From the NCBI GenBank assembly GCA_012728335.1, contig JAAYFG010000073.1:1-34256 (forward strand): 34,256 nucleotides of DNA, written 5' to 3'. Shown piece after piece: positions 1 through 8,440 of this stretch. The DNA comes from Tissierellia bacterium. GTDB lineage: Bacteria > Bacillota > Clostridia > Tissierellales > Peptoniphilaceae. Position numbers and translations under genes: made by a program. The stretch's first letter is position 1. Every line of letters begins with the position of its first letter. Below the pieces are notes generated by a model. It was not told where the DNA came from, ran no database searches, and worked only from the letters and a program-made list of their open reading frames with translations.

Positions 1-143
1 ACTCCATACATAACTCCATGGTCTGTAAGGGCAAGTGCGTTCATTCCAAGTTTACTAGCCTGTTCTGCTAATTCATCGATTCTAGCTGAACCGTCTAAAA
101 GACTGTACTCAGAGTGAACGTGTAAATGAACAAAATCTTTCAT
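1..143 (-). CDS. dnaE: DNA polymerase III alpha subunit DnaE, N-terminal fragment (gene runs off the window)
   Basis: Only the first 47 codons are present; the rest lies beyond position 1. The translation begins [18 protein letters not shown] and continues to [10 protein letters not shown], which is the start of the PHP domain of DnaE-type replicative polymerases (HxH and DHG metal-binding motifs). The ATG at 143-141 is preceded by GAAGGAG with a 5-6 base gap. It lies downstream of whiA and ptsH on the same strand, but a strong terminator (219-241) separates it from ptsH, so it probably has its own promoter in 144-218. A TATAAT hexamer sits at 193-188, but I see no convincing -35 box. DnaE rather than PolC is inferred because the PHP domain is at the extreme N-terminus. 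Confidence 0.93.
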   Translation of the reverse strand, partial: MKDFVHLHVHSEYSLLDGSARIDELAEQASKLGMNALALTDHGVMYG

Positions 144-218
144 ATCAAGCTCCTTCATATGTATATATTAACACATATCTACAAAATATTATAATGGGAT
201 TTCATCATTTTATATAGC

Positions 219-241
219 AAAAAAGATGGAGCATCTCCATC
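219..241 (-). terminator. Intrinsic terminator after ptsH
   Basis: A perfect 7-bp stem (225-231 with 235-241, arms GATGGAG/CTCCATC) with a 3-base loop is followed on the minus strand by six T (224-219). It starts 7 bases after the ptsH stop and ends the NUDIX-whiA-ptsH transcript. Confidence 0.9.
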
Positions 242-247
242 TTCAAA

Positions 248-511
248 CTATGATCCAAAATTATTTTCAACTAATTTACTTAATGTTTTGACAGCAACTT
301 CTTCATCGCTTCCAGTTGCTTGGATAGTAATCTCTTCGCCATTAAAAGCTCCAAGGGACATTATTCCAATTATACTTTTCCCATTAACAGATACTCCATT
401 ATACACAATACTTATATCAGAACTCAATTTACTTGCAGTCTTAACAAATATTGCTGCTGGTCTTGCGTGTAACCCTTCGTCATTAAGTAATTTAACAGTT
501 GCTTCTCTCAT
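248..511 (-). CDS. ptsH: Phosphocarrier protein HPr
   Basis: An 87-residue HPr of the phosphotransferase system. It accepts phosphate from enzyme I on His and passes it to sugar-specific EIIA; in Firmicutes Ser46 is phosphorylated by HPr kinase for catabolite control. With the start at ATG 511-509, the active histidine in GLHARPA is exactly residue 15 and the serine in GKSIIGIMSLG is residue 46, the canonical numbering. That, and GAGAGGTG six bases upstream, favours this start over the GTG at 520 or the ATG at 514. Keeping His15 makes it HPr rather than the regulatory paralogue Crh. Its start overlaps the end of whiA by 20 bases, so translation is probably coupled. The whiA-HPr/Crh pair is a conserved Firmicute arrangement. 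No other PTS gene is visible nearby. Confidence 0.95.
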   Translation of the reverse strand: MREATVKLLNDEGLHARPAAIFVKTASKLSSDISIVYNGVSVNGKSIIGIMSLGAFNGEEITIQATGSDEEVAVKTLSKLVENNFGS

Positions 512-1451
512 CATTAACACCTCTCAGTTTATCAGCAATTTTATTGATTTTTTTGAGTCTATGGTTTATTCCAGATTTACTAACTTTAGGATCTAACATA
601 TCACCTAATTCTTTCAATGAAGCAACCGAATGCTCTTTTCTCAAAACTGCAATTTCTTGCAAGTTTTCAGGTAGTTGCTCTAATCCAATAGTATCCTCAA
701 TTAATTTAATATCATCTAACTGGCTCAAAGCTGCATTTATCGTTTTATTGATATTAGCAGTTTCGCAATTCACAATTCTATTTATATTATTTCTAACATC
801 TTTAACTACTCTTATATTTTCAAATTCAAATATAGCCTTATTTGCTCCCATAATCGCTAATAAATCACTAATTTGTTCAGCTTCTTTTATATATACAACA
901 TAATTATCTTTACGTTGGACTATCTTTGAATTCAGTGCAAAACTATTTATTATATCACTTAGATTTACTGCGTGGTCATATCCATTAGTCACCAGTTCAG
1001 CATGATATGCCTTGTCAGGATTAGATATTGAGCCTGCACCAAGAAACGAACCTCTAATATATGCTCTTCTAGCACCATTTCCTCTTAATATCTTATCATC
1101 TATTTCGTATTTTCTATCAAATACATTTTCACTAGTCATAAAGTCTGTATCAAATAAAACTTCCCTTACAGCAGGACCATCTAATAGCATTATATTGTAA
1201 TTACTTCTCTTTTTAAGCTGTAGATTTCTGCTGATTGACGCCTCTACATCAGCGGAATATGATTTCAAAAAAGTGAATATCCTACGAGCTATAGAAGCGT
1301 TTTCTGTAACGAAGTGTAATTGGATATCTCCGCTATTGAAAACGATTGTACCACACATACGAACTAGCCCAGCTAGCTCTGCTATTAATTCGATATCGTC
1401 TCCGACTTGAATTCTGGCTAATTCATTTTTTACATCGGTTGAAAAGCTCAT
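492..1451 (-). CDS. whiA: WhiA family DNA-binding regulator
   Basis: A 319-residue WhiA homologue (YvcL in Bacillus). The family joins a LAGLIDADG homing-endonuclease-like N-terminal domain, without nuclease activity, to a C-terminal helix-turn-helix. Family hallmarks seen here are the N-terminal FSTDVKNELARI, the central GSFLGAGSISNPDKAYHAEL, and the C-terminal segment LKELGDMLDPKVSKSGINHR forming the HTH. In actinomycetes WhiA controls sporulation septation; in non-actinomycete Firmicutes it binds the nucleoid and affects cell division and chromosome segregation. Its ATG lies a few bases after the NUDIX stop with GGAG overlapping that stop, so the genes are probably co-translated. It overlaps ptsH at its 3' end. 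In related genomes it usually follows yvcK directly; here about 7 kb separate them. Confidence 0.95.
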   Translation of the reverse strand: MSFSTDVKNELARIQVGDDIELIAELAGLVRMCGTIVFNSGDIQLHFVTENASIARRIFTFLKSYSADVEASISRNLQLKKRSNYNIMLLDGPAVREVLFDTDFMTSENVFDRKYEIDDKILRGNGARRAYIRGSFLGAGSISNPDKAYHAELVTNGYDHAVNLSDIINSFALNSKIVQRKDNYVVYIKEAEQISDLLAIMGANKAIFEFENIRVVKDVRNNINRIVNCETANINKTINAALSQLDDIKLIEDTIGLEQLPENLQEIAVLRKEHSVASLKELGDMLDPKVSKSGINHRLKKINKIADKLRGVNDERSNC

Positions 1452-1455
1452 ATAA

Positions 1456-1869
1456 TCACTCCATAACTGACTCTTTCATTCTTAACGCTTTTAAAAATAC
1501 ATTTAATTCATTTCTATGAGATAGTAGTGTTTTAGCTTTATCAACGTCCACATAAGTCGCTTTAACAAATCCTTCTTTTTTTAATGGTGCACAAGAAGTG
1601 TCCTGTGAGTGCATAAAAAACCAATGAACTGTTTTTTCTATTTTCCTCATTCTAGAATAGCTATAATAACTATACTCTATATAGTCTATATAAGTACCTA
1701 AACTCGCATCAACATTACTTTCTTCAAGAACTTCTCTTAAGGCAGTTTCAGAAAGTTTTTCACCTGATTCAACTCTTCCTTTAGGCAATACCCACGCGCC
1801 GTTATATTTTTTTAATAACAAGACTTTTTCGTCGTGTAATACTATTCCCCCTGCACTTATTTCTTTCAT
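1456..1869 (-). CDS. NUDIX hydrolase
   Basis: A 137-residue single-domain NUDIX protein. The NUDIX box runs from the G of GRVESGE to REVLEES (about residues 31-52), matching G-x5-E-x7-REU-x-EE except that the usual Gly after EE-x is Asn (EESN). The preceding VLPKGRVESGE resembles Ap4A-hydrolase/MutT-type members, so the substrate is probably a nucleoside polyphosphate, but it cannot be fixed from sequence. It is first of a three-gene unit with whiA and ptsH. A NUDIX gene (yvcI) also opens the Bacillus yvcI-rapZ-yvcK-whiA-crh cluster, which supports this as an ancestral member. The ATG at 1869 has GGAGTG upstream. Confidence 0.85.
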   Translation of the reverse strand: MKEISAGGIVLHDEKVLLLKKYNGAWVLPKGRVESGEKLSETALREVLEESNVDASLGTYIDYIEYSYYSYSRMRKIEKTVHWFFMHSQDTSCAPLKKEGFVKATYVDVDKAKTLLSHRNELNVFLKALRMKESVME

Positions 1870-1985
1870 TTGATATCACTCCATATTTGTACTTGATAAT
1901 GTCGCATACAAGTTGTAGTCAAAAAATAATGAAAGTGATATTTCTCAATTATTTTTTAACATATTATAATTATTCTACCATCTTA

Positions 1986-2015
1986 TTAACAATTACTCAA
2001 TAGATGTGATATTAT
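1986..2015 (+). promoter_or_regulatory. Predicted sigma-A promoter for the M42 peptidase-AKR pair
   Basis: TTAACA (1986-1991), an 18-base spacer and TATTAT (2010-2015) each match consensus at 5 of 6 positions. The -10 box ends 32 bases before the ATG at 2048, and GGAGG lies between them. The site is predicted from sequence only. Confidence 0.55.
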
Positions 2016-2047
2016 TAATATAAATTTAATATTCGGAGGTTGTTTTT

Positions 2048-3082
2048 ATGAATCAAACAATAAATTTTTTATCAAAACTACTTAGTATTCCATCCCCAAC
2101 TGGCAATACTGCTGAAGCAATTGACTTCATTAAAACTGAATTTAATAGCTTAGGTTTGGAATCTACTTTAAATAAAAAGGGTGCACTTATTGCAACTATT
2201 CGAGGTGAAAATGACAGCGAACAAATCACTTTTAGTGCACATGTGGATACTTTAGGTGCAATGGTAAAAGAAATCAAATCAAATGGAAGACTTAAACTAT
2301 CACTCATTGGCGGATATGCGCCTAATTCAATTGAGGGTGAAGAAGTAATCATTCAAGCTTTTGACGGGTCTGAATATACTGGAACCATACTTTATGAAAA
2401 TCCTTCAGTTCACGTTTCTGGCGATGAAGTCTATGAAAAAGAAAGAACTACCGATAATCTAGAAATTAGATTAGACGAAAGAGTTTCCGACGAAGAATCT
2501 ATTTCTAAACTTGGCATAGAAGTAGGAAACTACATTTCATTTAAACCTTCTGTCCAAATTAGTGATTCAGGTTTTATAAAATCAAGACACTTAGATGACA
2601 AAGCAGGCATTGCAGCTATTTACAATATGGCTAAAGAACTGTTGAATCGCAATGTAAAGCCTAAAAATACAGTTAATTTCTTTATAAGCAATTATGAAGA
2701 AGTTGGTCATGGTTCAAGTGCTTCAATTCCAGAAAATACTTCTGTGTTTATAGCTATTGATATGGCAGCTGTTGGCGAAGGACAAAAAAGTGATGAATTT
2801 TCTACAACTATATGTATGAAAGATAGCTCAGGGCCTTATGACTATGAAACTAGCAAAAAGCTTATCGACTTAGCTAAAACTAACGGCATAAATTATAAAA
2901 CTGATATCTATCCTCATTACGGTTCTGACGTCAGTGCTGCATTGAGGGCAGGATACGATTTTAAGTTCGCACTTATTGGTCCTGGAGTAGATGCAAGTCA
3001 TAGCACTGAGAGAACTCATATTGACGCAATAGAAAATACAGTGAAATTAGGGCTTGCTTATATTGATAATTATGAGGTTTAA
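2048..3082 (+). CDS. M42 family metallo-aminopeptidase (FrvX/glutamyl aminopeptidase-like)
   Basis: A 344-residue di-metal aminopeptidase of the M42 family. The metal and catalytic residues are in the usual order: H65 and D67 in SAHVDTLG, the bridging Asp in SRHLDDKAG (183/184), the general base pair E217-E218 in NYEEVGHG, D238 in AIDMAAVG, and H324 in STERTHID. M42 enzymes form large cytoplasmic tetrahedral complexes that trim short peptides, or sometimes act as cellulase-like or deblocking enzymes; the specificity is not predictable here. CGGAGG lies 7-8 bases before the ATG. It is followed 12 bases later by an aldo/keto reductase, probably co-transcribed. It belongs to the block separating yvcK from whiA. 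Confidence 0.92.
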   Translation: MNQTINFLSKLLSIPSPTGNTAEAIDFIKTEFNSLGLESTLNKKGALIATIRGENDSEQITFSAHVDTLGAMVKEIKSNGRLKLSLIGGYAPNSIEGEEVIIQAFDGSEYTGTILYENPSVHVSGDEVYEKERTTDNLEIRLDERVSDEESISKLGIEVGNYISFKPSVQISDSGFIKSRHLDDKAGIAAIYNMAKELLNRNVKPKNTVNFFISNYEEVGHGSSASIPENTSVFIAIDMAAVGEGQKSDEFSTTICMKDSSGPYDYETSKKLIDLAKTNGINYKTDIYPHYGSDVSAALRAGYDFKFALIGPGVDASHSTERTHIDAIENTVKLGLAYIDNYEV

Positions 3083-3094
3083 TTAGGTGATTTA

Positions 3095-3931
3095 ATGAAA
3101 TACTACAATTTAAATAATGGTAATGATATTCCAGCAATAGGGTTTGGATGTTATAAAATAATTGATAAAGAAACACTTAGGAATACTTTGGTAAATTGCG
3201 CAAGAAATGATTATGAATTAATTGATACTGCTTTTTACTACGATAATGAACATTTAATAGGTGAAATACTAAAAGAAGAATGCCTTGAAAAAGAGTTCTG
3301 TATTGCTACTAAGGTTTGGCCTAGTGACTTCGGGATTGAGAATACTAAAAAATCCGTCGAGAGGTCTCTTGTGTCGTTAAATAGAGATTATTTGGATATA
3401 ATGTATCTCCATTGGCCTGGAGACGATATGGAGAAATCTTGGAGGGTTTTAGAGGACTATTATGAACAAGGTGTAATTAAAAATATTGCAGTTTCAAATT
3501 TCTTTGAAACGCACTTGAAAAAACTGTTTAACTGCGCAAATATTCCACCACAGATTAATCAATTAGAAATACATCCTCTAAATCAGCAAAACAGTTTAAT
3601 AGAATTCTGTAAATCCAATGATATTCAAGTTGTTGCATGGAGCCCTTTGGCAAGAGGAAATAGTTCACTTTTTGATAATGAACGTTTAGTTCAAATAGCA
3701 TCAAATCATAAAGCAAGTGTAGCACAAATAATTTTGGCTTGGCATTTAAGTAGAGGGCTGGCAATAATTCCTAAAACCATAAGTGCTAATAGGCTAAAAG
3801 AAAATATTGAAGTGTTAGATATTAATCTAAGTAATGATGAGCTATTATTTATTTCTAGTCTCAATGCTGATTTTAGTGTTTCGCAAAGCCCATTAGATGA
3901 AAATTGGTTAAGAAAAATTAGATATGAATAA
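3095..3931 (+). CDS. Aldo/keto reductase
   Basis: A 278-residue NADPH-dependent oxidoreductase with an AKR TIM-barrel pattern. The catalytic tetrad is complete: D44 and Y49 in DTAFYYDNE, K73 in ATKVWPSD and H106 in YLHWPGD. The C-terminal cofactor-phosphate signature appears as IPKTISANRLKENIEV. Length and motifs fit the AKR5-like group, including 2,5-diketo-gluconate reductase and methylglyoxal-type reductases. The physiological carbonyl substrate is unknown. It starts 12 bases after the peptidase stop with a weak AGGTGA site, suggesting co-transcription, and ends at a strong terminator facing the convergent bceB gene. Confidence 0.92.
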   Translation: MKYYNLNNGNDIPAIGFGCYKIIDKETLRNTLVNCARNDYELIDTAFYYDNEHLIGEILKEECLEKEFCIATKVWPSDFGIENTKKSVERSLVSLNRDYLDIMYLHWPGDDMEKSWRVLEDYYEQGVIKNIAVSNFFETHLKKLFNCANIPPQINQLEIHPLNQQNSLIEFCKSNDIQVVAWSPLARGNSSLFDNERLVQIASNHKASVAQIILAWHLSRGLAIIPKTISANRLKENIEVLDINLSNDELLFISSLNADFSVSQSPLDENWLRKIRYE

Positions 3932-3936
3932 AACAA

Positions 3937-3967
3937 AACGATAGGCTAAATTAGCTTATCGTTTTTT
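3937..3967 (+). terminator. Intrinsic terminator between convergent AKR and bceB
   Basis: An 11-bp stem (3937-3947 with 3953-3963, one G-T pair) with a 5-base loop is followed by a run of T to 3967. An A-rich stretch on the left gives T on the other strand, so it probably also stops bceB transcription (stop at 3975). Confidence 0.85.
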
Positions 3968-3974
3968 GTTATAA

Positions 3975-5948
3975 CTATTCAATTATGGCATTTTCATAAG
4001 TCTTATAAGTTGCAAACATATATATCAAATATATACCTATAAAAACAGCTATAGTTATCATAAAATTAGTAATTAAATATTCTGGAGACATTATTCCTTT
4101 GAATATTGTATTCATGATATAAATCGATCCCGACGCTACTGGCAAACCTAATATCAGTGGAAATAAGAAAAGTATCATAACTTGTTGCCAAATTAGCTTT
4201 TTAATATTTCTTTCAGATAAACCTAATTTTGATAGTAAATCATATCTGACTTTATAATTCTTTATCTCGGATACTAAGTTCATTGAAATAAGCGTGCACA
4301 TAACTAATACAAATATCAAACCAATCAATATAATCGATAGTGAAGAAGCTGTTAGTGATACTAACATTTCGTTAACTCCTGCTTGAGAAATCATAATCGA
4401 ATAGTCAAGTTTTATAGAATCCAGTCCGTATTCATTTGAGTATCTCCCTAGATATCCTCTACCCAAATCAAATGTATACTCTAACAATTCATCATTAAGT
4501 GTAGCGTAATCGTAATCTCCCAAATTCCAAAGATCTACTGTATAGTCATACTCTAAATTTTCAAGTTGAGAATGATTTAATACTATGTAGTAATTGCTGA
4601 TTTGGGAAGTATTCATTTCTGCATTTGATTTTTCTTTAAGTTTATACTCTTTATTCAAGATATAGTATTCATCATTTTCCATAGTTTCAACAATGCTTTG
4701 CATTTGGAAAAAAGATTGAAGTAAAAATTCATCATCAGCTAAATCTATTACATCATATCCTGCGATTCTTCTCATTTCATTATAACTAGATAGCGGAACT
4801 ATTATGTCATTCTTGTATTCTTCTGGGTATTTTTCTACTTCTTCTTCATAGGCTATCTTATAGACTTCAGAATCACTAACTTCATATATTGGTACATGTA
4901 CTTTGTCAGAAACATCATATTTTTTTGTTATTTCATCTATTCCTCCTGCCAGTTCAGAGTCGTTGTATTCATTCATAAAAACTAAATCAAAGCTTTCATA
5001 CTCACCAACAAAACTCTTGTAATAATTGACAAAAAGAATCCCCACACTCATCATGGTAATGGATAGTACAAATAGGATTGCCAAGGTTCCCATTTGCCTA
5101 GACATAGTATTTACTCTTCCTCCGATGAATCTAATTGGCAATACTCTGCTAGTAAACTTCTTATTACCTCTTAATAAAACCTTGTTAAATATTAAAACCA
5201 TAGTTGAAGCAACTCCATATAGGCTTAGTACTAAAATCAGTATCCCTATATTAAGTAACCATATACTAAGGAAATAATTGAAAGCATAGTACATCATTCC
5301 TAGTCCTGTTAGTATTCCAATTGTTGTAATTGTTAATATTATATATTGGCTCTTTAAACTTTTTGATACTTGCTTTTCATTTTGTCTATCCATGTCTAAC
5401 CAATCTATTATCTGATTCTTATTGAATAGTTTTCTGCTAAATAAGTATGCGAAACCATAAGCACAAATCGTAACTAAAATCGTAATTAGAATGGAATTAA
5501 TTAGTCCAGATAGAGTAAAGGAGTACTCCAGACCCATTAAATTGAAAACTATTACCTTTAATATTTCACCTAGCAATAGTCCAAATAACATACCTATTAC
5601 AAGGGAAATAACGCACAATAAAACTTGTTCTAGCCAAAACATCTTCTTTATATTCTTCTGCTCAATTCCCATTAAAAGATATAGTCCAAATTCACTGGAA
5701 CGTCTTTCAACTATAAATCTAACCATATATTTTATCATCAGAGCAACTACGAACATCATAAATATAGAAGCAAATAGTAACATCATAGAAAATCCAGTTC
5801 CTACACTTGAAACTTCTTGTATCTCTTCTAAAAAGATAGTCCTGTTCATCGCAAACTCCATGGATATAGCTAGAGAAAGCGTTATTAGATATATTAAATA
5901 ATCATCAAAAGTTCGTTTAGCATTTCTATAAGAAAGTTTCAATAACAT
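3975..5948 (-). CDS. bceB: BceB-type ABC transporter permease (FtsX family)
   Basis: A 657-residue permease with the BceB layout. There is one N-terminal membrane helix (about 17-37), then hydrophobic segments to about residue 310, including an FtsX core. A large hydrophilic extracellular domain follows (about 315-525), and three more helices fill the C-terminal 130 residues. The N-terminal LKLSYRNAKRTFDDYLIYL is typical of the family. BceAB transporters do not pump drugs out classically: they free lipid II-cycle intermediates from peptides such as bacitracin, nisin or mersacidin, and signal flux to a partner BceS kinase. The gene follows bceA with no gap. The specific peptide recognised depends on the extracellular domain and cannot be read here. 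Confidence 0.93.
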   Translation of the reverse strand: MLLKLSYRNAKRTFDDYLIYLITLSLAISMEFAMNRTIFLEEIQEVSSVGTGFSMMLLFASIFMMFVVALMIKYMVRFIVERRSSEFGLYLLMGIEQKNIKKMFWLEQVLLCVISLVIGMLFGLLLGEILKVIVFNLMGLEYSFTLSGLINSILITILVTICAYGFAYLFSRKLFNKNQIIDWLDMDRQNEKQVSKSLKSQYIILTITTIGILTGLGMMYYAFNYFLSIWLLNIGILILVLSLYGVASTMVLIFNKVLLRGNKKFTSRVLPIRFIGGRVNTMSRQMGTLAILFVLSITMMSVGILFVNYYKSFVGEYESFDLVFMNEYNDSELAGGIDEITKKYDVSDKVHVPIYEVSDSEVYKIAYEEEVEKYPEEYKNDIIVPLSSYNEMRRIAGYDVIDLADDEFLLQSFFQMQSIVETMENDEYYILNKEYKLKEKSNAEMNTSQISNYYIVLNHSQLENLEYDYTVDLWNLGDYDYATLNDELLEYTFDLGRGYLGRYSNEYGLDSIKLDYSIMISQAGVNEMLVSLTASSLSIILIGLIFVLVMCTLISMNLVSEIKNYKVRYDLLSKLGLSERNIKKLIWQQVMILFLFPLILGLPVASGSIYIMNTIFKGIMSPEYLITNFMITIAVFIGIYLIYMFATYKTYENAIIE

Positions 5949-6701
5949 CTAATCACCCCCAAGGAGTGCGACAATGTCCATGATCTCTAATTGAAACTCC
6001 ATTTGGTTCTTATCACCACGAAACACTTCATTGAATATTTCACCATCTTTTAAAAACAGCACTCTCTTGCAATAACTCGCAGTTTTTGCATCGTGAGTAA
6101 CTACTAATATTGTAGAACTGTCATTTCGATTTAAATCTTCTAAAGTTTCCATTAATTTTCTAGATGAATGTGAATCTAATGCTCCTGTTGGTTCATCAGC
6201 TAAAATTAAACTTGGATTATGGATTATTGCTCTTCCGCAGGCACATCTTTGCCTTTGTCCACCAGATATCTCATAGGGGAATTTCTTTAGGACATCGCTT
6301 ATTCCTAATCTTTCAGCCACTGAATTGACTCTATCATGGACTTTTTCTTTTTCATTTCTGTTAATCACCATGGAAAGACCTATATTTTCTTCAACGGTCA
6401 ATGTATCTAATAAATTGAATTCTTGAAAAATAAATCCCAAGTTTTTCCTTCTGAATTCAGCTAGTTTTTTATTTTCAATTCTTCCTATATCTTCGCCCTT
6501 TAATAGCACTTTCCCACCTGTAGGACTGTCAATAGTTGAGACACAGTTTAATAGTGACGTTTTTCCACTTCCTGAAGCTCCCATAATTCCTATGAAGTCT
6601 CCACTGTATACGTCTAGAGAAACACCGTCTACTGCTTTAGTTAATACAGTTCCACTTCCATAGTACTTCTCTAAGTCTATAATCTCTAATATTTTTTCCA
6701 T
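5949..6701 (-). CDS. bceA: BceA-type ABC transporter ATP-binding protein
   Basis: A 250-residue ATPase of the MacB/BceA class. Walker A is GASGSGKTS (41-49), the Q-loop is FIFQEFNLLDTLT, the ABC signature reads SGGQRQRCACGRAI, and Walker B is LILADEPTGALDS followed by the H-loop VVTHD. The usual QQRVAIARA stretch is altered to RQRCACGRA but the core SGGQ is intact, so ATPase activity is expected. It energises the adjoining BceB. It lies 48 bases after bceS and abuts bceB. An inverted repeat spanning the bceS stop may regulate this half of the operon. Confidence 0.94.
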   Translation of the reverse strand: MEKILEIIDLEKYYGSGTVLTKAVDGVSLDVYSGDFIGIMGASGSGKTSLLNCVSTIDSPTGGKVLLKGEDIGRIENKKLAEFRRKNLGFIFQEFNLLDTLTVEENIGLSMVINRNEKEKVHDRVNSVAERLGISDVLKKFPYEISGGQRQRCACGRAIIHNPSLILADEPTGALDSHSSRKLMETLEDLNRNDSSTILVVTHDAKTASYCKRVLFLKDGEIFNEVFRGDKNQMEFQLEIMDIVALLGGD

Positions 6702-6745
6702 ATTCTCACCCCTTATCTACTTTAATTCTATATCTAAGTTGATAA

Positions 6746-6778
6746 AGAGTCAGCTTACAGAATTGAAAGGTTGACTCT
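6746..6778 (-). repeat. Inverted repeat across the bceS stop, upstream of bceA
   Basis: AGAGTCA (6746-6752) and TGACTCT (6772-6778) form a perfect 7-bp inverted repeat with a 19-base spacer. It includes the last codons and stop of bceS and lies 45 bases upstream of bceA. It could be a weak attenuating hairpin or a binding site for BceR, which in studied systems activates the promoter before bceA. It could also be chance. Confidence 0.35.
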
Positions 6779-7751
6779 CTTGTGGAAATACTACCATAAA
6801 TTCAGTGTATTCATTTTCTATTGAATCTACTTTAATGCTAATATTCATTTTATCTGCTGTCTGTTTTACCAGGTAAAGCCCTAGTCCTGAAGCTGATTTT
6901 CGCTCAATCTTAGATCCAGTAAAACCTTTCTCAAAAATTCTAGGTAATTCCGATTTAGGGATTCCTTTCCCATAATTTTTTATTGCAATCGCATATGAAT
7001 ATTCATTCCTAAATTCTGTAATTTCAACAACTCCACCATAATCTGAATATTTTATGGCATTTATTATAATCTGATAGATAATAAATCTACTCCACTTAAA
7101 ATCACTTTTATATTTGGAATTTAAAGATACTTTCACTTTAAAGTGAATATCTTTACTCCTAATCATCTGTTTTTCTTCCATGATAATTCCATGTACTAAA
7201 TCAGCCGTATTAATTGTATCTAAATGATAATCTCTTTGTAAGTCCCCGATTCTTATTGCCGTTAAACACAATTCCAAAATATCATTAAGCCTTTTTACTT
7301 CTTCAATTAACTCAATATTTTCACCTTCTCCTACTGATAAATTTATAGATGTAATTGGAGTTTTCATTTCATGAATCCATTCTTCAATTAATTCTCTAAA
7401 ATCATTATGCTCATTTCTTACTTTTGCTATTTCACCTATCATATCTCTATTTGCTAATTTCATAATATCGTAATATATTGCAGCTTCTTCATTTTTAGGT
7501 CTGCTCAATAGCTCGTGAACATAATATGTTTTATCTAATGAATTTAGTATGTTCTTTTTTTCTTCCATCTCATTTTTGTATTTATAGTATTTATACGAAG
7601 TAAATACAATATCTGTGATAAGCATAAGTATAACAGTGAGAGCAAGCATTTCTATTTTAATATTACCTAAGAATAACAATATGAATACTATAATCCTCAT
7701 TATCCAGATATAAACCCAATTATCCCATCTATTGTTCAAATAATCTATCAT
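6750..7751 (-). CDS. bceS: BceS-like intramembrane-sensing histidine kinase
   Basis: A 333-residue kinase with two closely spaced N-terminal membrane helices (about 13-30 and 34-52) and almost no extracellular loop, the mark of intramembrane-sensing kinases that need a BceAB transporter to detect the drug. The phosphoacceptor is H127 in EEWIHEMKTPITS. The ATPase domain shows the N-box (IIINAIKYS), G1 (KNYGKGIP), F-box (IFEKGF) and G2 (SASGLGLYLVK). Its start overlaps the bceR stop by ATGA, so the two are translationally coupled. Partner assignment to BceAB rests on adjacency and family knowledge. Confidence 0.94.
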   Translation of the reverse strand: MIDYLNNRWDNWVYIWIMRIIVFILLFLGNIKIEMLALTVILMLITDIVFTSYKYYKYKNEMEEKKNILNSLDKTYYVHELLSRPKNEEAAIYYDIMKLANRDMIGEIAKVRNEHNDFRELIEEWIHEMKTPITSINLSVGEGENIELIEEVKRLNDILELCLTAIRIGDLQRDYHLDTINTADLVHGIIMEEKQMIRSKDIHFKVKVSLNSKYKSDFKWSRFIIYQIIINAIKYSDYGGVVEITEFRNEYSYAIAIKNYGKGIPKSELPRIFEKGFTGSKIERKSASGLGLYLVKQTADKMNISIKVDSIENEYTEFMVVFPQESQPFNSVS

Positions 7752-8419
7752 ACTAGTTTTACTCCCTCTCCGCGAATAGTTTCTATGTATTCACTATCTG
7801 AAATACTCTCTATGGACTTTCTAAGTCTACTTAAATTCACATTTAACGCATTAGGATCTACATAATTTCTATTTTCCCATAAATAGTCCATTAATTCCCC
7901 TCTATCTACAATTTGCGTACTGTTAATAAACAGATAAAACAATAATTGAAACTCTATACTAGGCAGCTCTATTGATTTTGTATTGTCAATATTCCTGAGA
8001 ATCCTTTTGTCTATTTCCAAAACTAAGTTCTTGTACCGTATCAATTTTAAATTTTCTTTGGAGTGAGTTTCCAACTGTCTTTTTATCCTCGCTAATAATA
8101 CCTCTCTTGAAAAAGGTTTTCGTATATAGTCGTCACCACCAATTTTAAGAGCTTTCACTTCATCTTCTATGGAATCTCTTCCTGTAATAAAAAGAATCGG
8201 GACTTTACTAACTCTTCTAATTCCCATACAAATTTCGTAGCCACTATGTTTCCCTAAATTTATATCCAGTAGAATCAGATTAGGGTTTACACTCAAAATA
8301 TCATTTTCTATCAAACTAAAATCATTCAATACATATGGTTTGTATCCATTTTGCTCCAAATAAACTCCTATGCTATTTGAAAGTTTTAAATCATCTTCGA
8401 TTATCATTATAGTTTCCAT
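7748..8419 (-). CDS. bceR: BceR-like OmpR-family response regulator
   Basis: A 223-residue regulator. The receiver domain has the acidic pair at EDD, phospho-acceptor D52 in LILLDINLG, the switch Thr in FITGRD and the Lys in YIRKPFS. The C-terminal winged helix (about 125-223) ends in VNLSRLRKSIESI and YIETIRGEGVKLV, typical of OmpR/PhoB proteins. It is first in the order bceR-bceS-bceA-bceB. Only about 20 bases lie between its ATG and the yvcK terminator. A dedicated promoter must therefore start inside yvcK or the operon relies on read-through. GGAGAG lies 4-5 bases before the ATG. Confidence 0.94.
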   Translation of the reverse strand: METIMIIEDDLKLSNSIGVYLEQNGYKPYVLNDFSLIENDILSVNPNLILLDINLGKHSGYEICMGIRRVSKVPILFITGRDSIEDEVKALKIGGDDYIRKPFSREVLLARIKRQLETHSKENLKLIRYKNLVLEIDKRILRNIDNTKSIELPSIEFQLLFYLFINSTQIVDRGELMDYLWENRNYVDPNALNVNLSRLRKSIESISDSEYIETIRGEGVKLV

Positions 8420-8440
8420 AATACTCTCCTACTATATGCT

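Noticed and set aside
288..596. Plus-strand ORFs opposite ptsH and whiA
   Set aside because: They are antisense shadows of well-recognised genes, with no ribosome binding site and no recognisable domain. The same reasoning removes the other antisense ORFs, such as 4.9-5.9 kb, 11.4-12.0 kb, 20.0 kb and 33.7 kb.
1921..1957. AT-rich inverted repeat between the NUDIX and peptidase genes
   Set aside because: The arms are only A/T (AAAAAATAAT type), expected by chance in such DNA, and the spot between divergent starts does not suit a terminator.
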